In this document: positions 26,635 through 35,343 of the stretch, piece by piece
Position numbering within the stretch: position 1 is the first letter of the stretch
How the letters are laid out: every line of letters begins with the position of its first letter
Notes under the pieces: model-generated
What the model saw: the letters and a program-made list of their open reading frames with translations, nothing else
Databases searched by the model: none
Told to the model about the DNA's origin: nothing
DNA from: Pontibacter sp. Tf4
GTDB lineage: Bacteria > Bacteroidota > Bacteroidia > Cytophagales > Hymenobacteraceae
Length of the DNA: 64,000 bases
Assembly: GCF_014212495.1 (NCBI RefSeq)
Contig: NZ_JACKZC010000003.1
Span: forward strand, 310,001 to 374,000
Reading direction: 5' to 3'
Made by a program: the position numbers and the translations under genes

Positions 26635-27291
26635 TTACAAACCAAACAGGTATGCTATTGAAATGCTGATGCCGCTGTTTCTGAGTTTGGCCTTGTCGTC
26701 GGAGTCGTACACGGAGGTAAAGCCGGTGCCGTACCGCACATCCAGGTTCAGTTCGCCGGCGCCGGTATTATAGCCCATGCCCACACCAATGCTGGCTCCA
26801 AACTCAAACTGTTTTTCTAAGCCGTCGTTGTCGTTGTCAAAGTCAATGTCCACATCTCCGTTCAGGTCATCCGACTCATATGTGTCTTTGCCGCTCATCC
26901 AGTAGCCCAGGGTTGGGCCAGCTGTTACAAAGCCTTTTAAATCACCGGTGCCTAACGACAGCTTGGCCAATATGGGCAGATCCAGGTAACTATACTTGCC
27001 GATCACGGTCTCGTCGTCAGTGGTAAACTTATAGCCTTTTCGGGTGTATAGCAGTTCCGGCTGCACCGAAAACATGTCGCTTACCATGATGTTATACACC
27101 AGGCCCGCCTGTAGCCCCGGAGAGGCCTTTACCTCGTCGTTCCACCATTCAGCATACTCATCGTCGTCGCCGGTTATAACCTGAGTGGCAAAGTTTACAC
27201 CTACCCGCGGACCAATGGTTATAGTTTGTGCCATTGAACTATAGCTTAAGCCAACTATAAAAAGCAAAGCCAATACAAATCTCATATTCAT
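26635..27291 (-). CDS. Outer membrane beta-barrel (PorT-like) protein
   Basis: 218 residues. Signal peptide (about 1-21, ending SMAQ). Strands include ITIGPRVGVNFA, PGLQAGLVYNIMVS, SVQPELLYTRKGYKF, YLDLPILAKLSLG and IGVGMGYNTGAGELNLDVRYG, ending in an aromatic strand (IAYLFGL). The PELLYTRKGYK and LDLPILAK elements are the hallmark of the PorT-like barrels of Bacteroidota. An Asp-rich loop (about 145-160, DVDIDFDNDNDG) could bind calcium. Confidence 0.87.
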   Translation of the reverse strand: MNMRFVLALLFIVGLSYSSMAQTITIGPRVGVNFATQVITGDDDEYAEWWNDEVKASPGLQAGLVYNIMVSDMFSVQPELLYTRKGYKFTTDDETVIGKYSYLDLPILAKLSLGTGDLKGFVTAGPTLGYWMSGKDTYESDDLNGDVDIDFDNDNDGLEKQFEFGASIGVGMGYNTGAGELNLDVRYGTGFTSVYDSDDKAKLRNSGISISIAYLFGL

Positions 27292-27369
27292 AATTCCGGT
27301 TATTTAATATTATCTCTATTAACTCGGAAAGCTCTACGTTTATTTTATTTTTTGGATCAAAGGAATAAA

Positions 27370-27396
27370 AAAAGCCCGGCTTGCGGCCGGGCTTTT
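27370..27396. terminator. Rho-independent terminator, 10-bp stem
   Basis: AAAAGCCCGG (27370-27379) and CCGGGCTTTT (27387-27396), 22 bases past the stop of the gene at 27419 on the minus strand. Confidence 0.8.
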
Positions 27397-27418
27397 CTGT
27401 TTGTAATGCAAGTAAAAC

Positions 27419-27970
27419 TTACTTGATAGTATAAGAAATACCAGCTTGTATTGCAAGTTGCTCAAGTGGAGTGTTGTACTTTATCTGGCCGTTTAAACCA
27501 AGCTGGTCATTAATAGGATAGATTAAACCAGCACCAAGGTTAACACCTGTTTCACTTGCTGAACCCGAACCACCGAAGTCACTATTAGAATCTATTTTAA
27601 CAGATGCAATTGATAGACCTGCTAAGCCATAGAAAGCAATATCACCTTCGCCGAAGTAATATCTACCATCAATGTTTATTGATGTGAATTGAACAGAGCT
27701 TTTGTACGTACCAAATCCAGTAGTAACCTCAGATTCTGATTTCAAAAAATAAGTTAAGCTTGGAGCAGCAGAGATTTTATCAGTAAAGAAGTATTCGCCT
27801 CCAATGTTGATACCTATACCACCTTTCGAATCGCCTTCATCGTTAATACCAGCTTTAGTGCCATAAACTAAACCTGCACCGATTCTGATTGATCCTTGCT
27901 CCTGTGCCAAAGTTGCACCTGCAGCCATAAAAATAAGGCTTAAAGAGAGTAATAATTTTTTCATTTTCAT
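27419..27970 (-). CDS. AT-rich outer membrane beta-barrel protein
   Basis: 183 residues. Signal peptide (about 1-22, ending TLAQ). Short barrel strands: SIRIGAGLVYGTKAG, GGIGINIGGEYFF, SVQFTSINIDGRYYFG, AFYGLAGLSIAS, GVNLGAGLIYPI and QAGISYTIK at the end. It fits an eight-stranded barrel. Its codons are visibly more A/T-rich than those of neighbouring barrels and it has no CTATAG motif, which suggests either high-expression codon bias or recent arrival. A good promoter and a good terminator frame it. Confidence 0.85.
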   Translation of the reverse strand: MKMKKLLLSLSLIFMAAGATLAQEQGSIRIGAGLVYGTKAGINDEGDSKGGIGINIGGEYFFTDKISAAPSLTYFLKSESEVTTGFGTYKSSVQFTSINIDGRYYFGEGDIAFYGLAGLSIASVKIDSNSDFGGSGSASETGVNLGAGLIYPINDQLGLNGQIKYNTPLEQLAIQAGISYTIK

Positions 27971-27995
27971 AAAATTTTGGTTGAAAGATTACCTG

Positions 27996-28026
27996 CAAAA
28001 TTTTATAAAAAAATTCTAATATTCAA
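27996..28026 (-). promoter_or_regulatory. Promoter of the AT-rich barrel gene
   Basis: On the minus strand: TTG at 28026-28024, a 20-base spacer, then AAATTTTG at 28003-27996 (one mismatch to TAnnTTTG). It lies 26 bases ahead of the ATG at 27970. Confidence 0.5.
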
Positions 28027-28089
28027 GTCCGGATATATTTATTTCTGAAAAGTCATCAGAAGTAGGTATCGAACGGATAACTATAAAAG

Positions 28090-28120
28090 AAAAAAGCACA
28101 GCCTTAAATGACTGTGCTCT
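28090..28120 (-). terminator. Terminator of the tex gene
   Basis: AGCACAG (28095-28101) pairs with CTGTGCT (28112-28118). On the minus strand the stem is followed by a run of T, 24 bases past the tex stop. Confidence 0.65.
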
Positions 28121-28143
28121 TCTTATGAACTATAGTTGTTAGC

Positions 28144-30411
28144 TTACTTAAACATGCCTTTCAGCTTGGCAAGCTTCGCCTGGAAATCGTCCATTGGTTC
28201 TTCCTCGCGCTTGCTGGCGCCTTTGCTGTTGCTTCGGTCTCTGTTTCCGCCACCGGCAGGTTTTGGAGCAGCCGGGTCACCTTTCATACTCAGCGAGATG
28301 CGCTTGCGGTTCACGTCTACTTCCAGCACGGTTACTTCCACCTTCTGCCCAACTTTTACTACGTCGTGCGGGTTGCTTACAAAGCGGTCGGATAAATGGC
28401 TCACGTGTACCAGGCCGTCCTGGTGCACCCCCACATCCACGAAAGCACCAAAAGCAGCCACGTTTGTCACGATGCCCGGTAGTTTCATGCCTTCGCGCAG
28501 GTCTTTTATTTCATTTACGCCTTCGGTAAAGCTGAATGCTTCGAAGGTCTGGCGCGGGTCGCGGCCTGGTTTGGCAAGCTCGCTTAAGATATCCTGCAGG
28601 GTTGGCAGACCAACGGTATCAGTCACGTATTTCTTCAGTTCTATCTTTTTGCGGAGTTCATCGCTCCTCATCAGGTCCTGCACGGTTACGCCCAGGTCTT
28701 TGGCCATTTGCTCCACAATCGGGTAACTTTCCGGGTGCACAGCCGAGGCATCCAGCGGGTTCTTCGCATCGCGTATTCTTAAGAAGCCAGCTGCCTGTTC
28801 AAACGCTTTGTCGCCCAGACGCGGTACTTTCTTCAGTTCGGTGCGGGTACGGAACGGGCCGTTCTCGTTACGGTAGTCTACTATGTTCTGGGCAAGGGCT
28901 GGTCCTAAACCTGAAACGTAAGTTAGCAGCTGCTTGCTGGCCGTGTTCACTTCAACGCCCACGGCGTTCACGCAGCTCATTACCACATCATCAAGCGAGT
29001 GTTTTAATGCAGACTGGTCCACGTCGTGCTGGTACTGGCCTACGCCTATGCTTTTAGGGTCTATCTTCACCAGTTCTGCCAGCGGGTCCATTAAACGGCG
29101 GCCAATAGATACAGCTCCACGCACCGTTACATCCTGGTCAGGGAATTCTTCGCGGGCAACTTCAGAGGCACTATAGATAGAGGCACCGCTTTCGTTTACC
29201 ATCACTACCATCACCGAGGCAGGCAGTTTCAAGGATTTTACAAAGGCTTCGGTCTCGCGGCTGGCTGTTCCGTTACCAATGGCAATGGCTTCCACTTCAA
29301 AACGGGTAACCATGTAACGCACTGCCTGTGCCGCTTCCTCCTGCTGGCGCTGGCCGGAGTGGGCATAAATTGTCTCGTTATGCAGCAGTTTGCCCTGCTT
29401 ATCAAGCACCACCGATTTTACACCGGTCCTGAAACCAGGGTCCAATGCCAACACCGTTTTCTGGCCAAGCGGCGAGGATAGCAGCAACTGACGCAGGTTA
29501 TCGGCAAATACTCTTATCGCTTCTTCGTCGGCGCGTTTTTTTGAGCTCAAACGCACTTCGGTTTCCATGCTCATTTTCAGCAGGCGCTTGTAGCAATCCT
29601 TTGCAGCCTGTTTCACCTGCTCCGATGCGGCGTTGTTGCCCTGCACAAACATAGCCTCCAGTTTAGCAAGTGCTTCCTCCTCGTCCGGCTGTGCGCTCAG
29701 CATCAGTATATTTTCGGTTTCGCCGCGGCGCATGGCCAAAATACGGTGCGACGGCGCTTTCTCGATCGGCTCTTCCCACTCAAAGTAATCCTTGAACTTC
29801 TGGCCTTCTTCTTCCTTACCCAGCATCACGCGGCTCTTAAACACGCCTTTCTTCTCGAAAAGCTGGCGCATGGTGGCACGGGCTTCGGCGTTCTCGTTCA
29901 TCCACTCGGCCATAATATCGCGGGCACCGGCCAGGGCTTCTGCTGTATCTTTCACTTCTTTCTCTTCCGAGATATAGTTGGCAGCTTCGGCATCCACATC
30001 AAAGTTCTCCTGGGCAAACAGGCGTTGCGCCAGTGGCTCCAGTCCTTTTTCGCGGGCTATAGTTGCTTTGGTGCGGCGCTTCGGTTTGTATGGCAGGTAA
30101 ATATCTTCCAGCACGGCCATAGTTTCGGCAGCCATGATCTGGTCTTCCAGTTCCGGCGTCAGCTTTTCCTGGTCTCTGATCGATTTCAGGATGCTTTCGC
30201 GGCGCTTGTCCAGTTCACGCAGCTGTTCCAGGCGGTCGCGTATAGCGGCTACCTGCACTTCGTCAAGCGAGCCGGTCGCTTCTTTCCGGTAACGGGAGAT
30301 AAATGGCACCGTGGCACCTTCGTCCAGTAAGGTAGCTGTTGCTTCTATCTGCTTAATGGTAATGTTAAGCTCCGACGCAATTTTCAGCAAATGTGTGATG
30401 TTGAAATCCAT
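28144..30411 (-). CDS. tex: Tex-family RNA-binding transcription accessory protein
   Basis: 755 residues, the family's normal length. The N-terminal helical Tex domain has the conserved LLDEGATVPFISRYRKEATGSLD-type opening (about 27-50). A YqgF-like RNase H fold is near 325-445 (VLALDPGFRTGVKSVV). Helix-hairpin-helix units near 490-560 carry YVSGLGPALAQNIV. An S1 RNA-binding domain (about 640-710) has LPGIVTNVAAFGAFVDVGVHQDGLVHVS. The tail is Lys/Arg/Glu-rich. Tex binds nucleic acid and influences transcription and translation. It is a single gene. Confidence 0.96.
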   Translation of the reverse strand: MDFNITHLLKIASELNITIKQIEATATLLDEGATVPFISRYRKEATGSLDEVQVAAIRDRLEQLRELDKRRESILKSIRDQEKLTPELEDQIMAAETMAVLEDIYLPYKPKRRTKATIAREKGLEPLAQRLFAQENFDVDAEAANYISEEKEVKDTAEALAGARDIMAEWMNENAEARATMRQLFEKKGVFKSRVMLGKEEEGQKFKDYFEWEEPIEKAPSHRILAMRRGETENILMLSAQPDEEEALAKLEAMFVQGNNAASEQVKQAAKDCYKRLLKMSMETEVRLSSKKRADEEAIRVFADNLRQLLLSSPLGQKTVLALDPGFRTGVKSVVLDKQGKLLHNETIYAHSGQRQQEEAAQAVRYMVTRFEVEAIAIGNGTASRETEAFVKSLKLPASVMVVMVNESGASIYSASEVAREEFPDQDVTVRGAVSIGRRLMDPLAELVKIDPKSIGVGQYQHDVDQSALKHSLDDVVMSCVNAVGVEVNTASKQLLTYVSGLGPALAQNIVDYRNENGPFRTRTELKKVPRLGDKAFEQAAGFLRIRDAKNPLDASAVHPESYPIVEQMAKDLGVTVQDLMRSDELRKKIELKKYVTDTVGLPTLQDILSELAKPGRDPRQTFEAFSFTEGVNEIKDLREGMKLPGIVTNVAAFGAFVDVGVHQDGLVHVSHLSDRFVSNPHDVVKVGQKVEVTVLEVDVNRKRISLSMKGDPAAPKPAGGGNRDRSNSKGASKREEEPMDDFQAKLAKLKGMFK

Positions 30412-30787
30412 AAGTGGTAAAAGACTGATCAGATCAGTTAAAATGAGTTTTTAATTCCAGGTAAAAATACAATCGGACTGAAGTTAACCCGTGGCGCTGT
30501 TAAACTATAGTTGGCTGTACATCTGCTTTTTTTGGTGCTGTAAACAACCCGGTAGTTCCGTTTTATAACTATAGTTTTCAGCCCTACCCCGCAGTTTCGT
30601 GCTCACAAGTCCGGCGCCGGCTCTTCAGAAGCTTCAAATTTAAGCGTAATTACCAAACCTGAAAACTTTATCTGCCGAAACCGGCCAGCTATAGTTTACA
30701 TCCCGCAACTATAACACGTCCATAAGGTCCCTTTATTTTTTCTTACCTTTGCAGGGCAATCCATCTTTCAACCAATACCTTTTGTTC
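30412..30787. other. Intergenic region between tex and the MscS gene
   Basis: No gene seen. It contains several CTATAG/TATAGTT motifs, a 7-bp-arm palindrome ACTGATC-A-GATCAGT (30424-30438) close to the tex start, and a -7 box (30744-30751) for the plus-strand gene. Confidence 0.5.
30744..30751 (+). promoter_or_regulatory. -7 promoter box TACCTTTG of the MscS-type gene
   Basis: A perfect TAnnTTTG match 36 bases ahead of ATG 30788. It lies over an in-frame TTG at 30749, which argues against that earlier start. Confidence 0.5.
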
Positions 30788-32113
30788 ATGGAAACTGCCG
30801 CCTTTGCCACCCAGATCAGCCATTTTACCTACCAGACACTTCTTAACCTGGGCATCTCTAAAGCGTCGGCCATTTACCTGAACATGGGCCTGCTTTTAAC
30901 AATGGTGCTGGTGCTGGTGTACGTTACGGCCGTGCTGGCACGCAAAATTATGCTGACAGCTGCCCAGAAGTTTTCAGAAAGAACTTCTACCCAGTTCGAT
31001 GACTTCCTGATTCGGAACAGCACATTCAGGCACCTGGCCAAAATTGTACCCCTGATCATAGTGGTGCAGAGCCTGCCTGTTGTTTTCGCCGATTTCCCGG
31101 GCTGGATAAAGCCGCTGCAGACCCTGACGGACGTGTATACCGTGGTGCTGACCATAACTATAGTTCGGGCCCTGTTGCGTTCGGTAAAGGATTACCTTAA
31201 AACCACCGATCTGTTTAAGGATAAACCTGTTGACAGTTTCCTGCAGGTGATCTCTATCTTTTTATATTTTGTGGGAGCGTTGCTCATTTTCTCGCTGCTG
31301 ACAGGCAAGGATGTAGGGACGTTTATTACTGCCATGGGTGCGGCATCGGCTATTTTGTTATTGATCTTTAAAGACACCATCCTCGGTTTTGTAGCCAGCA
31401 TACAGGTAACCACCAACGACATGGTACGCATCGGCGACTGGATAAGCATGGAGAAATATGGCGCTGACGGTGATGTGACCGAGATAAACCTGACCACTGT
31501 GAAAGTACAGAACTGGGACAAGACCATTACCACCATCCCGACTTATAACCTGATCTCGGATTCGTTCAAGAACTGGCGTGGCATGCAAAGCACAGGAGGC
31601 CGCCGCATCAAGCGTTCGGTTCATATCAAGATCTCCAGCATAAAATTTCTGTCCCACGCCGACCTCGAGCGCCTGAGCCAGATACAGCTTATAAAAGACT
31701 ACCTGCAGGGCAAGCAACTGGAAATTGAAGCCTACAACCAGGCCAAAGGCATTGACAAGAACCTGCTGATAAATGGCCGAAACCTGACCAATGTGGGGGT
31801 TTTCAGGGCGTATGCGAGCGCGTATTTAGAGCAGAACGAAAACATACACAAAGGCCTGAGCATGATGGTGCGCCAGCTGGAGCCTACCACCACCGGCATG
31901 CCCATCGAACTATACGCGTTTGCCAACGATGTGCGCTGGGCCTATTACGAGCAGATATCAGCTGATATTTTTGACCACCTGCTGGCCGCAGTCCGTTATT
32001 TTGACCTGGAAGTATTTGAGCATCCGGCTGCTGATGATGTGCGCCAGCTTTCCGGCCGCCCTGCCACCGATAAAAATGCCCTCTACGCGGCCATCGAAAC
32101 TATGAAAAACTAA
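30788..32113 (+). CDS. MscS-family mechanosensitive ion channel
   Basis: 441 residues from ATG 30788. About five membrane helices lie in the first 200 residues. The pore-lining segment and beta domain follow: TAMGAASAILLLIFKDTILGFVAS, then VTTNDMVRIGDWISMEKYGADGDVTEI and TVKVQNWDKTITTIPTYNL. The long C-terminal domain resembles the YbdG/YnaI-type larger members. Such channels open under membrane tension and release solutes on osmotic downshock. The ceramidase-like gene starts 17 bases downstream on the same strand. Confidence 0.92.
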   Translation: METAAFATQISHFTYQTLLNLGISKASAIYLNMGLLLTMVLVLVYVTAVLARKIMLTAAQKFSERTSTQFDDFLIRNSTFRHLAKIVPLIIVVQSLPVVFADFPGWIKPLQTLTDVYTVVLTITIVRALLRSVKDYLKTTDLFKDKPVDSFLQVISIFLYFVGALLIFSLLTGKDVGTFITAMGAASAILLLIFKDTILGFVASIQVTTNDMVRIGDWISMEKYGADGDVTEINLTTVKVQNWDKTITTIPTYNLISDSFKNWRGMQSTGGRRIKRSVHIKISSIKFLSHADLERLSQIQLIKDYLQGKQLEIEAYNQAKGIDKNLLINGRNLTNVGVFRAYASAYLEQNENIHKGLSMMVRQLEPTTTGMPIELYAFANDVRWAYYEQISADIFDHLLAAVRYFDLEVFEHPAADDVRQLSGRPATDKNALYAAIETMKN

Positions 32114-32130
32114 GCCGGCGCTGCCCTACC

Positions 32131-33531
32131 ATGAAACCTGTCAAAAAAGTGTCTACCCGCCGCAAGGTGTTCCGTTACCTGCTGGTTCCGGTACTGGTGC
32201 TGCTCTTCCTGGCCTGCGCCATCCGCAAAAACGACTATACACCTTACCAGCAAACAGCCTACTATAAACAAACTATAGCAGCACTGGACCAGCACAGACC
32301 AACTATAACCGAAGGCGATACCCTGAAAGTTGGTTGGGCAAAGCGGAGCATTACACCGCCCGCACCTTTTCCGCTGGCCGGTTATGGCAAGCGCCTGGGC
32401 AAAGAATACACCGAAGTGCACGACTCTGCTTATGTAAGAACATTTGCCTTTGACAATGGCAGGCAGCAGGCCTACTTTATTGCCCTGGATATGCTGATAA
32501 CCCCGATGACCCTGACTGCAGAACTGAACAAAGCTGCGCAGCAGATCGGGCTGAAGCCGGAACAACTGTACCTCTCGGCCACGCACACGCATACCAGTTT
32601 TGGCGGCTGGGGCGAAAAACTGATGGGTTGGGTAATGGCCGGCAGCTATAGCGAGGAGCAACTGCATAAAACTACCGCCACCATTATAGAAAGCATAAAA
32701 CAGGCCCGCGCCAACGCCGGGAAAGCCAGGGTTGGGTATGGCGAAGCGTTTGCAGGTAACCTGGTGGAAAACCGCCTGACCGGCAACGAAAGCGTACTCG
32801 ACACCACCATCCGGTTTGTAAAATTTGAGCAGGCCGACGGCGACGTTGCTTTGCTTACCACTTTTGCAGCGCATGCCACGGTACTACCATCCAAACAACC
32901 TGTCCTGTCGCGCGATTACCCGGGTGCTTTGGTGGATAAGCTGGAAGAACAAGTAGATTTTGCAGCCTTTGCCGCGGGAGCCGTTGCCAGTCACCGCCCG
33001 GTTTACCATCACGGCGATACTTTCCAGAGCGTGGATTCTTTAGGAACACAGCTGGCCCGAACTATAGCTACAGCCCTGCCGGACGTACAAATGCACTATG
33101 TTACAAAACTTGGCTACAGCAGGACACCGATCAGTTTGCCGCAACCTGAGTTCAGGATAAGTGATAATTACCACCTGGCGCCCTGGCTGTTCTATAGTTT
33201 GTTTGGCAACTATCCTTCGTTTGTAAACTCCCTGCAAATAGGGAACCTGTTGCTGGTTGGCGCCCCGGCCGACTATAGCGGCGAATACATGAAAGAGCTG
33301 GAGCAACTGGCCGGGCAGCAGGATCAACAACTTATAGTTACCGGATTTAACGGCGGCTACATGGGCTACCTCACTCCTTCCCGGCACTATATGCTGGATG
33401 CCTACGAAGTGCGTGATATGAATTTTTACGGCAAATGGGGAGGCGATTACCTGACAGACCTGTTCCGAAACCTGATAAAGCTACCTCACTCCTTCCCGGC
33501 ACTATATGCTGGATGCCTACGAAGTGCGTGA
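32131..33531 (+). CDS. Neutral/alkaline ceramidase-like protein with altered C-terminus
   Basis: 466 residues. An N-terminal hydrophobic segment ends in FLACA (lipoprotein-like or an anchor). The body matches the N-terminal domain of neutral/alkaline non-lysosomal ceramidases: VGWAKRSITPP near the start, the histidine motif SATHTHTSFGGWG, TFAAHATVL and DYPGALVDKLE. These enzymes cleave the amide bond of ceramides, and Bacteroidota make sphingolipids. A 115-bp direct tandem duplication at the 3' end shifts the frame after FRNLIK. The protein therefore ends in about 16 novel residues in place of an expected AHQPSPSKL tail. Confidence 0.85.
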   Translation: MKPVKKVSTRRKVFRYLLVPVLVLLFLACAIRKNDYTPYQQTAYYKQTIAALDQHRPTITEGDTLKVGWAKRSITPPAPFPLAGYGKRLGKEYTEVHDSAYVRTFAFDNGRQQAYFIALDMLITPMTLTAELNKAAQQIGLKPEQLYLSATHTHTSFGGWGEKLMGWVMAGSYSEEQLHKTTATIIESIKQARANAGKARVGYGEAFAGNLVENRLTGNESVLDTTIRFVKFEQADGDVALLTTFAAHATVLPSKQPVLSRDYPGALVDKLEEQVDFAAFAAGAVASHRPVYHHGDTFQSVDSLGTQLARTIATALPDVQMHYVTKLGYSRTPISLPQPEFRISDNYHLAPWLFYSLFGNYPSFVNSLQIGNLLLVGAPADYSGEYMKELEQLAGQQDQQLIVTGFNGGYMGYLTPSRHYMLDAYEVRDMNFYGKWGGDYLTDLFRNLIKLPHSFPALYAGCLRSA

Positions 33532-33594
33532 TATGAATTTTTACGGCAAATGGGGAGGCGATTACCTGACAGACCTGTTCCGAAACCTGATAAA
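33366..33594 (+). repeat. 115-bp direct tandem duplication in the ceramidase gene
   Basis: The sequence from 33366 to 33480 is repeated from 33481, identical through 33594. 115 is not a multiple of 3, so the second copy is read out of frame and ends the protein at 33531. With one copy removed, the frame would continue to a stop formed by CTATAG near 33622. Confidence 0.95.
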
Positions 33595-33827
33595 AGCGCA
33601 CCAGCCTTCTCCATCTAAACTATAGTTGCTAATGTGCTCCCTGCGTAAGGTAATGCAACTTTTACAACTATAGTTTTAGAATAATGCAATGAATCTTATT
33701 GTACATTAATTACAATACAAGCACATTCTAAATAATATCCAAAACTATAGTTCTGTTTCGTGGTTTAACCTACAGTAACAAGTGCAATTTTACACACTTG
33801 TTTTGTTTTACAACGATTACAGATACT
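33595..33827. other. Intergenic region with CTATAG motifs
   Basis: No gene. It holds the out-of-frame former 3' end of the ceramidase gene (to about 33623) and at least three CTATAGTT motifs, the last near 33750. Confidence 0.5.
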
Positions 33828-34058
33828 ATGGAAACCTGGATGCCTCTGATAACATCAGCAGTAGTTTTAGGCACCTTTATACTATACATGGCGCTACTGG
33901 TATTTATCCTTACCTGGGTATACCACGATGCCGAATTACGTGGAGTTAATGGGTGGCTTGTTACCGCTATCACCTTTTTAACCGGAACTATAGCCGGGAC
34001 ATTCGTATGGTTGCTTTTTAGGCCCAAGCTTAAACCGCAGCCTATCAGCAGTTATTAA
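33828..34058 (+). CDS. Small membrane protein, PLDc_N-like
   Basis: 76 residues from ATG 33828; an upstream TTG/other start would add a poorly protein-like leader. Two membrane helices (about 6-28 and 42-64) are joined by a conserved-looking VYHDAELRGVNGWLVT loop, and a basic, Pro-containing tail follows. The arrangement resembles the short phospholipase D nuclease N-terminal (PLDc_N) membrane module. It is the last gene with CTATAG (near 33985) before the foreign insert. Confidence 0.65.
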   Translation: METWMPLITSAVVLGTFILYMALLVFILTWVYHDAELRGVNGWLVTAITFLTGTIAGTFVWLLFRPKLKPQPISSY

Positions 34059-34214
34059 AAACTGCATTTTTACACTGCCGGTAAGCAGCGCAGAAGCAAA
34101 TGAAGTGAAGTTGGGTAGTTGAAGTGCGATTTCATTTGCTGGAGCCTTGCTTCCGGCTTTTTTATGCCCTTTCCTCTCCTGGTTATATTTCCGGTAAATA
34201 CATGTGGTTTAATG

Positions 34215-34244
34215 TTGCAACATTCAATACAGACTATATATTTG
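34215..34244 (+). promoter_or_regulatory. Promoter TTG-N19-TATATTTG
   Basis: TTG at 34215-34217, a 19-base spacer and a perfect TAnnTTTG at 34237-34244, the best Bacteroidota-type promoter match in the window. It drives the lipoprotein gene at 34315. Confidence 0.65.
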
Positions 34245-34250
34245 CATAGG

Positions 34251-34287
34251 AATGGAAAACGTTTTCCATTTAACAGATAATCTGTTA
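34251..34287 (+). promoter_or_regulatory. Two adjacent perfect palindromes, candidate operator
   Basis: AATGGAAAACGTTTTCCATT (34251-34270) is a perfect 20-base palindrome and is followed at once by TAACAGAT-A-ATCTGTTA (34271-34287), a perfect 17-base one. They sit 6 bases past the -7 box, over the expected transcript start. The first has the AAACGTTT core seen in LacI-family operators. Confidence 0.55.
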
Positions 34288-34314
34288 TTTTGCACTTCTA
34301 TTATACCATAAATT

Positions 34315-34878
34315 ATGAAAAAAACGCTTACCACTGTCTTTACCCTTTTAGTGGGCAGTACCCTTCTGTTTTCGTGCAAAGATTGCGCACAGCCACAGGT
34401 AACCGATCCGACACAGTCTGACCTGGACTGGCTGGTGTATGAGCGCACCAGCATGGTGGACTTTGTAAACGAGAAGGAGGAAACCGTTGTGTACAAATTT
34501 GCCAATACAGCTGTTAACAACGTGCCGGGCATTGGCTATTCTGTCAGCGATGAGTGTATTGATAAGCTGGACTCACAGGGCTGGGTTATTTTACAGGATA
34601 CAACCGACCGAAACCTGAACCTGATCACCTATTTTCTGAAAAGGCCAGACAAACTGGATGTAAAAGTAAGTGTGGAGAACCGTGGCGAATGGTCGCTGGA
34701 TATAGATAACCCGACTTACCCAACCATTGAACTGGATGGCCAGACCTACACCAACGTGTACGAAGTAACCCCGGACAGCACCAAGCCAAGCAGCGTGAAG
34801 CAGATACTGTTCAATAAAGCGTACGGCTTTTTATATATCGGCTTTTACGACGGCAAGTACCTGCTGAAAACAAAATAA
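34315..34878 (+). CDS. Hypothetical lipoprotein under a palindromic operator
   Basis: 187 residues. Signal peptide with lipobox LFSC (Cys at about 21). The mature part is beta-rich with two further Cys (about 24 and 75) and no family I recognise. Motifs include SDLDWLVYERTSMVDF, GYSVSDECIDKL and KAYGFLYIGFYDGKYL at the end. A strong promoter and a double palindrome precede it. It lies just before the degraded mobile elements and has no CTATAG motif, so it may belong to the edge of the acquired segment. Confidence 0.72.
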   Translation: MKKTLTTVFTLLVGSTLLFSCKDCAQPQVTDPTQSDLDWLVYERTSMVDFVNEKEETVVYKFANTAVNNVPGIGYSVSDECIDKLDSQGWVILQDTTDRNLNLITYFLKRPDKLDVKVSVENRGEWSLDIDNPTYPTIELDGQTYTNVYEVTPDSTKPSSVKQILFNKAYGFLYIGFYDGKYLLKTK

Positions 34879-34895
34879 TATCACGAAGACATGAC

Positions 34896-35310
34896 TCATC
34901 CCGGAGTTTGTCTTATGGACAGAAAGGGCAGCTTCCAGAGCTTGGTCAGCGCCAGGCGGATGCGGGAAAGCGGTGTGGGAGTATTCCCGCACCGCTTTCC
35001 TGTTCTATGGGCTCCCAGACGCAGGAGGCGCTCTTTTTGTTTTTCCAGCGCCTTATCCAGCAGGAAGGCGTACACGAGCGTGACGATCTGCAAGGGCTTC
35101 ATGCGGTTCTCCCAAAACCATAAACGGCAACTCTCCATGCCCATTTCTGATTTATTGAAGCGGAAAGACTGCTCTATCTGCCAGCGGCGGGCATAGGCAA
35201 AGATCAAGTGCCAGGCATCACGCTCACTTTTAACGTCTCGCCTGTGAGCAGGTACCAGGGTTGGCGGCCTTTGCGGCAGACAACCTGTGTAACGTGTGAA
35301 AAGGTTGGCG
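34896..35310 (-). pseudogene. IS4-family transposase remnant
   Basis: The minus strand encodes the end of a DDE transposase. YARRWQIEQSFRFNK fits the IS4 signature Y-x2-R-x3-E-x6-K exactly, followed by MGMESCRLWFWENR. Further upstream a different frame encodes VCRKGRQPWYLLTGE, which is the preceding conserved stretch of the same family. The two halves are separated by a frameshift near 35225-35240. The N-terminal half with the first catalytic Asp is missing. The element is therefore dead, and no intact terminal repeats were recognised. Confidence 0.82.
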
Positions 35311-35343
35311 TAAAATCGAATGCCAAACTACATACTTTAAGGT

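Noticed and set aside
28136..30330. Several long open frames antisense to tex
   Set aside because: tex is a full-length recognised gene, and these frames are a by-product of its codon bias.
30424..30438. ACTGATC-A-GATCAGT as operator of tex
   Set aside because: Short arms, contains GATC and could arise by chance. No further support.
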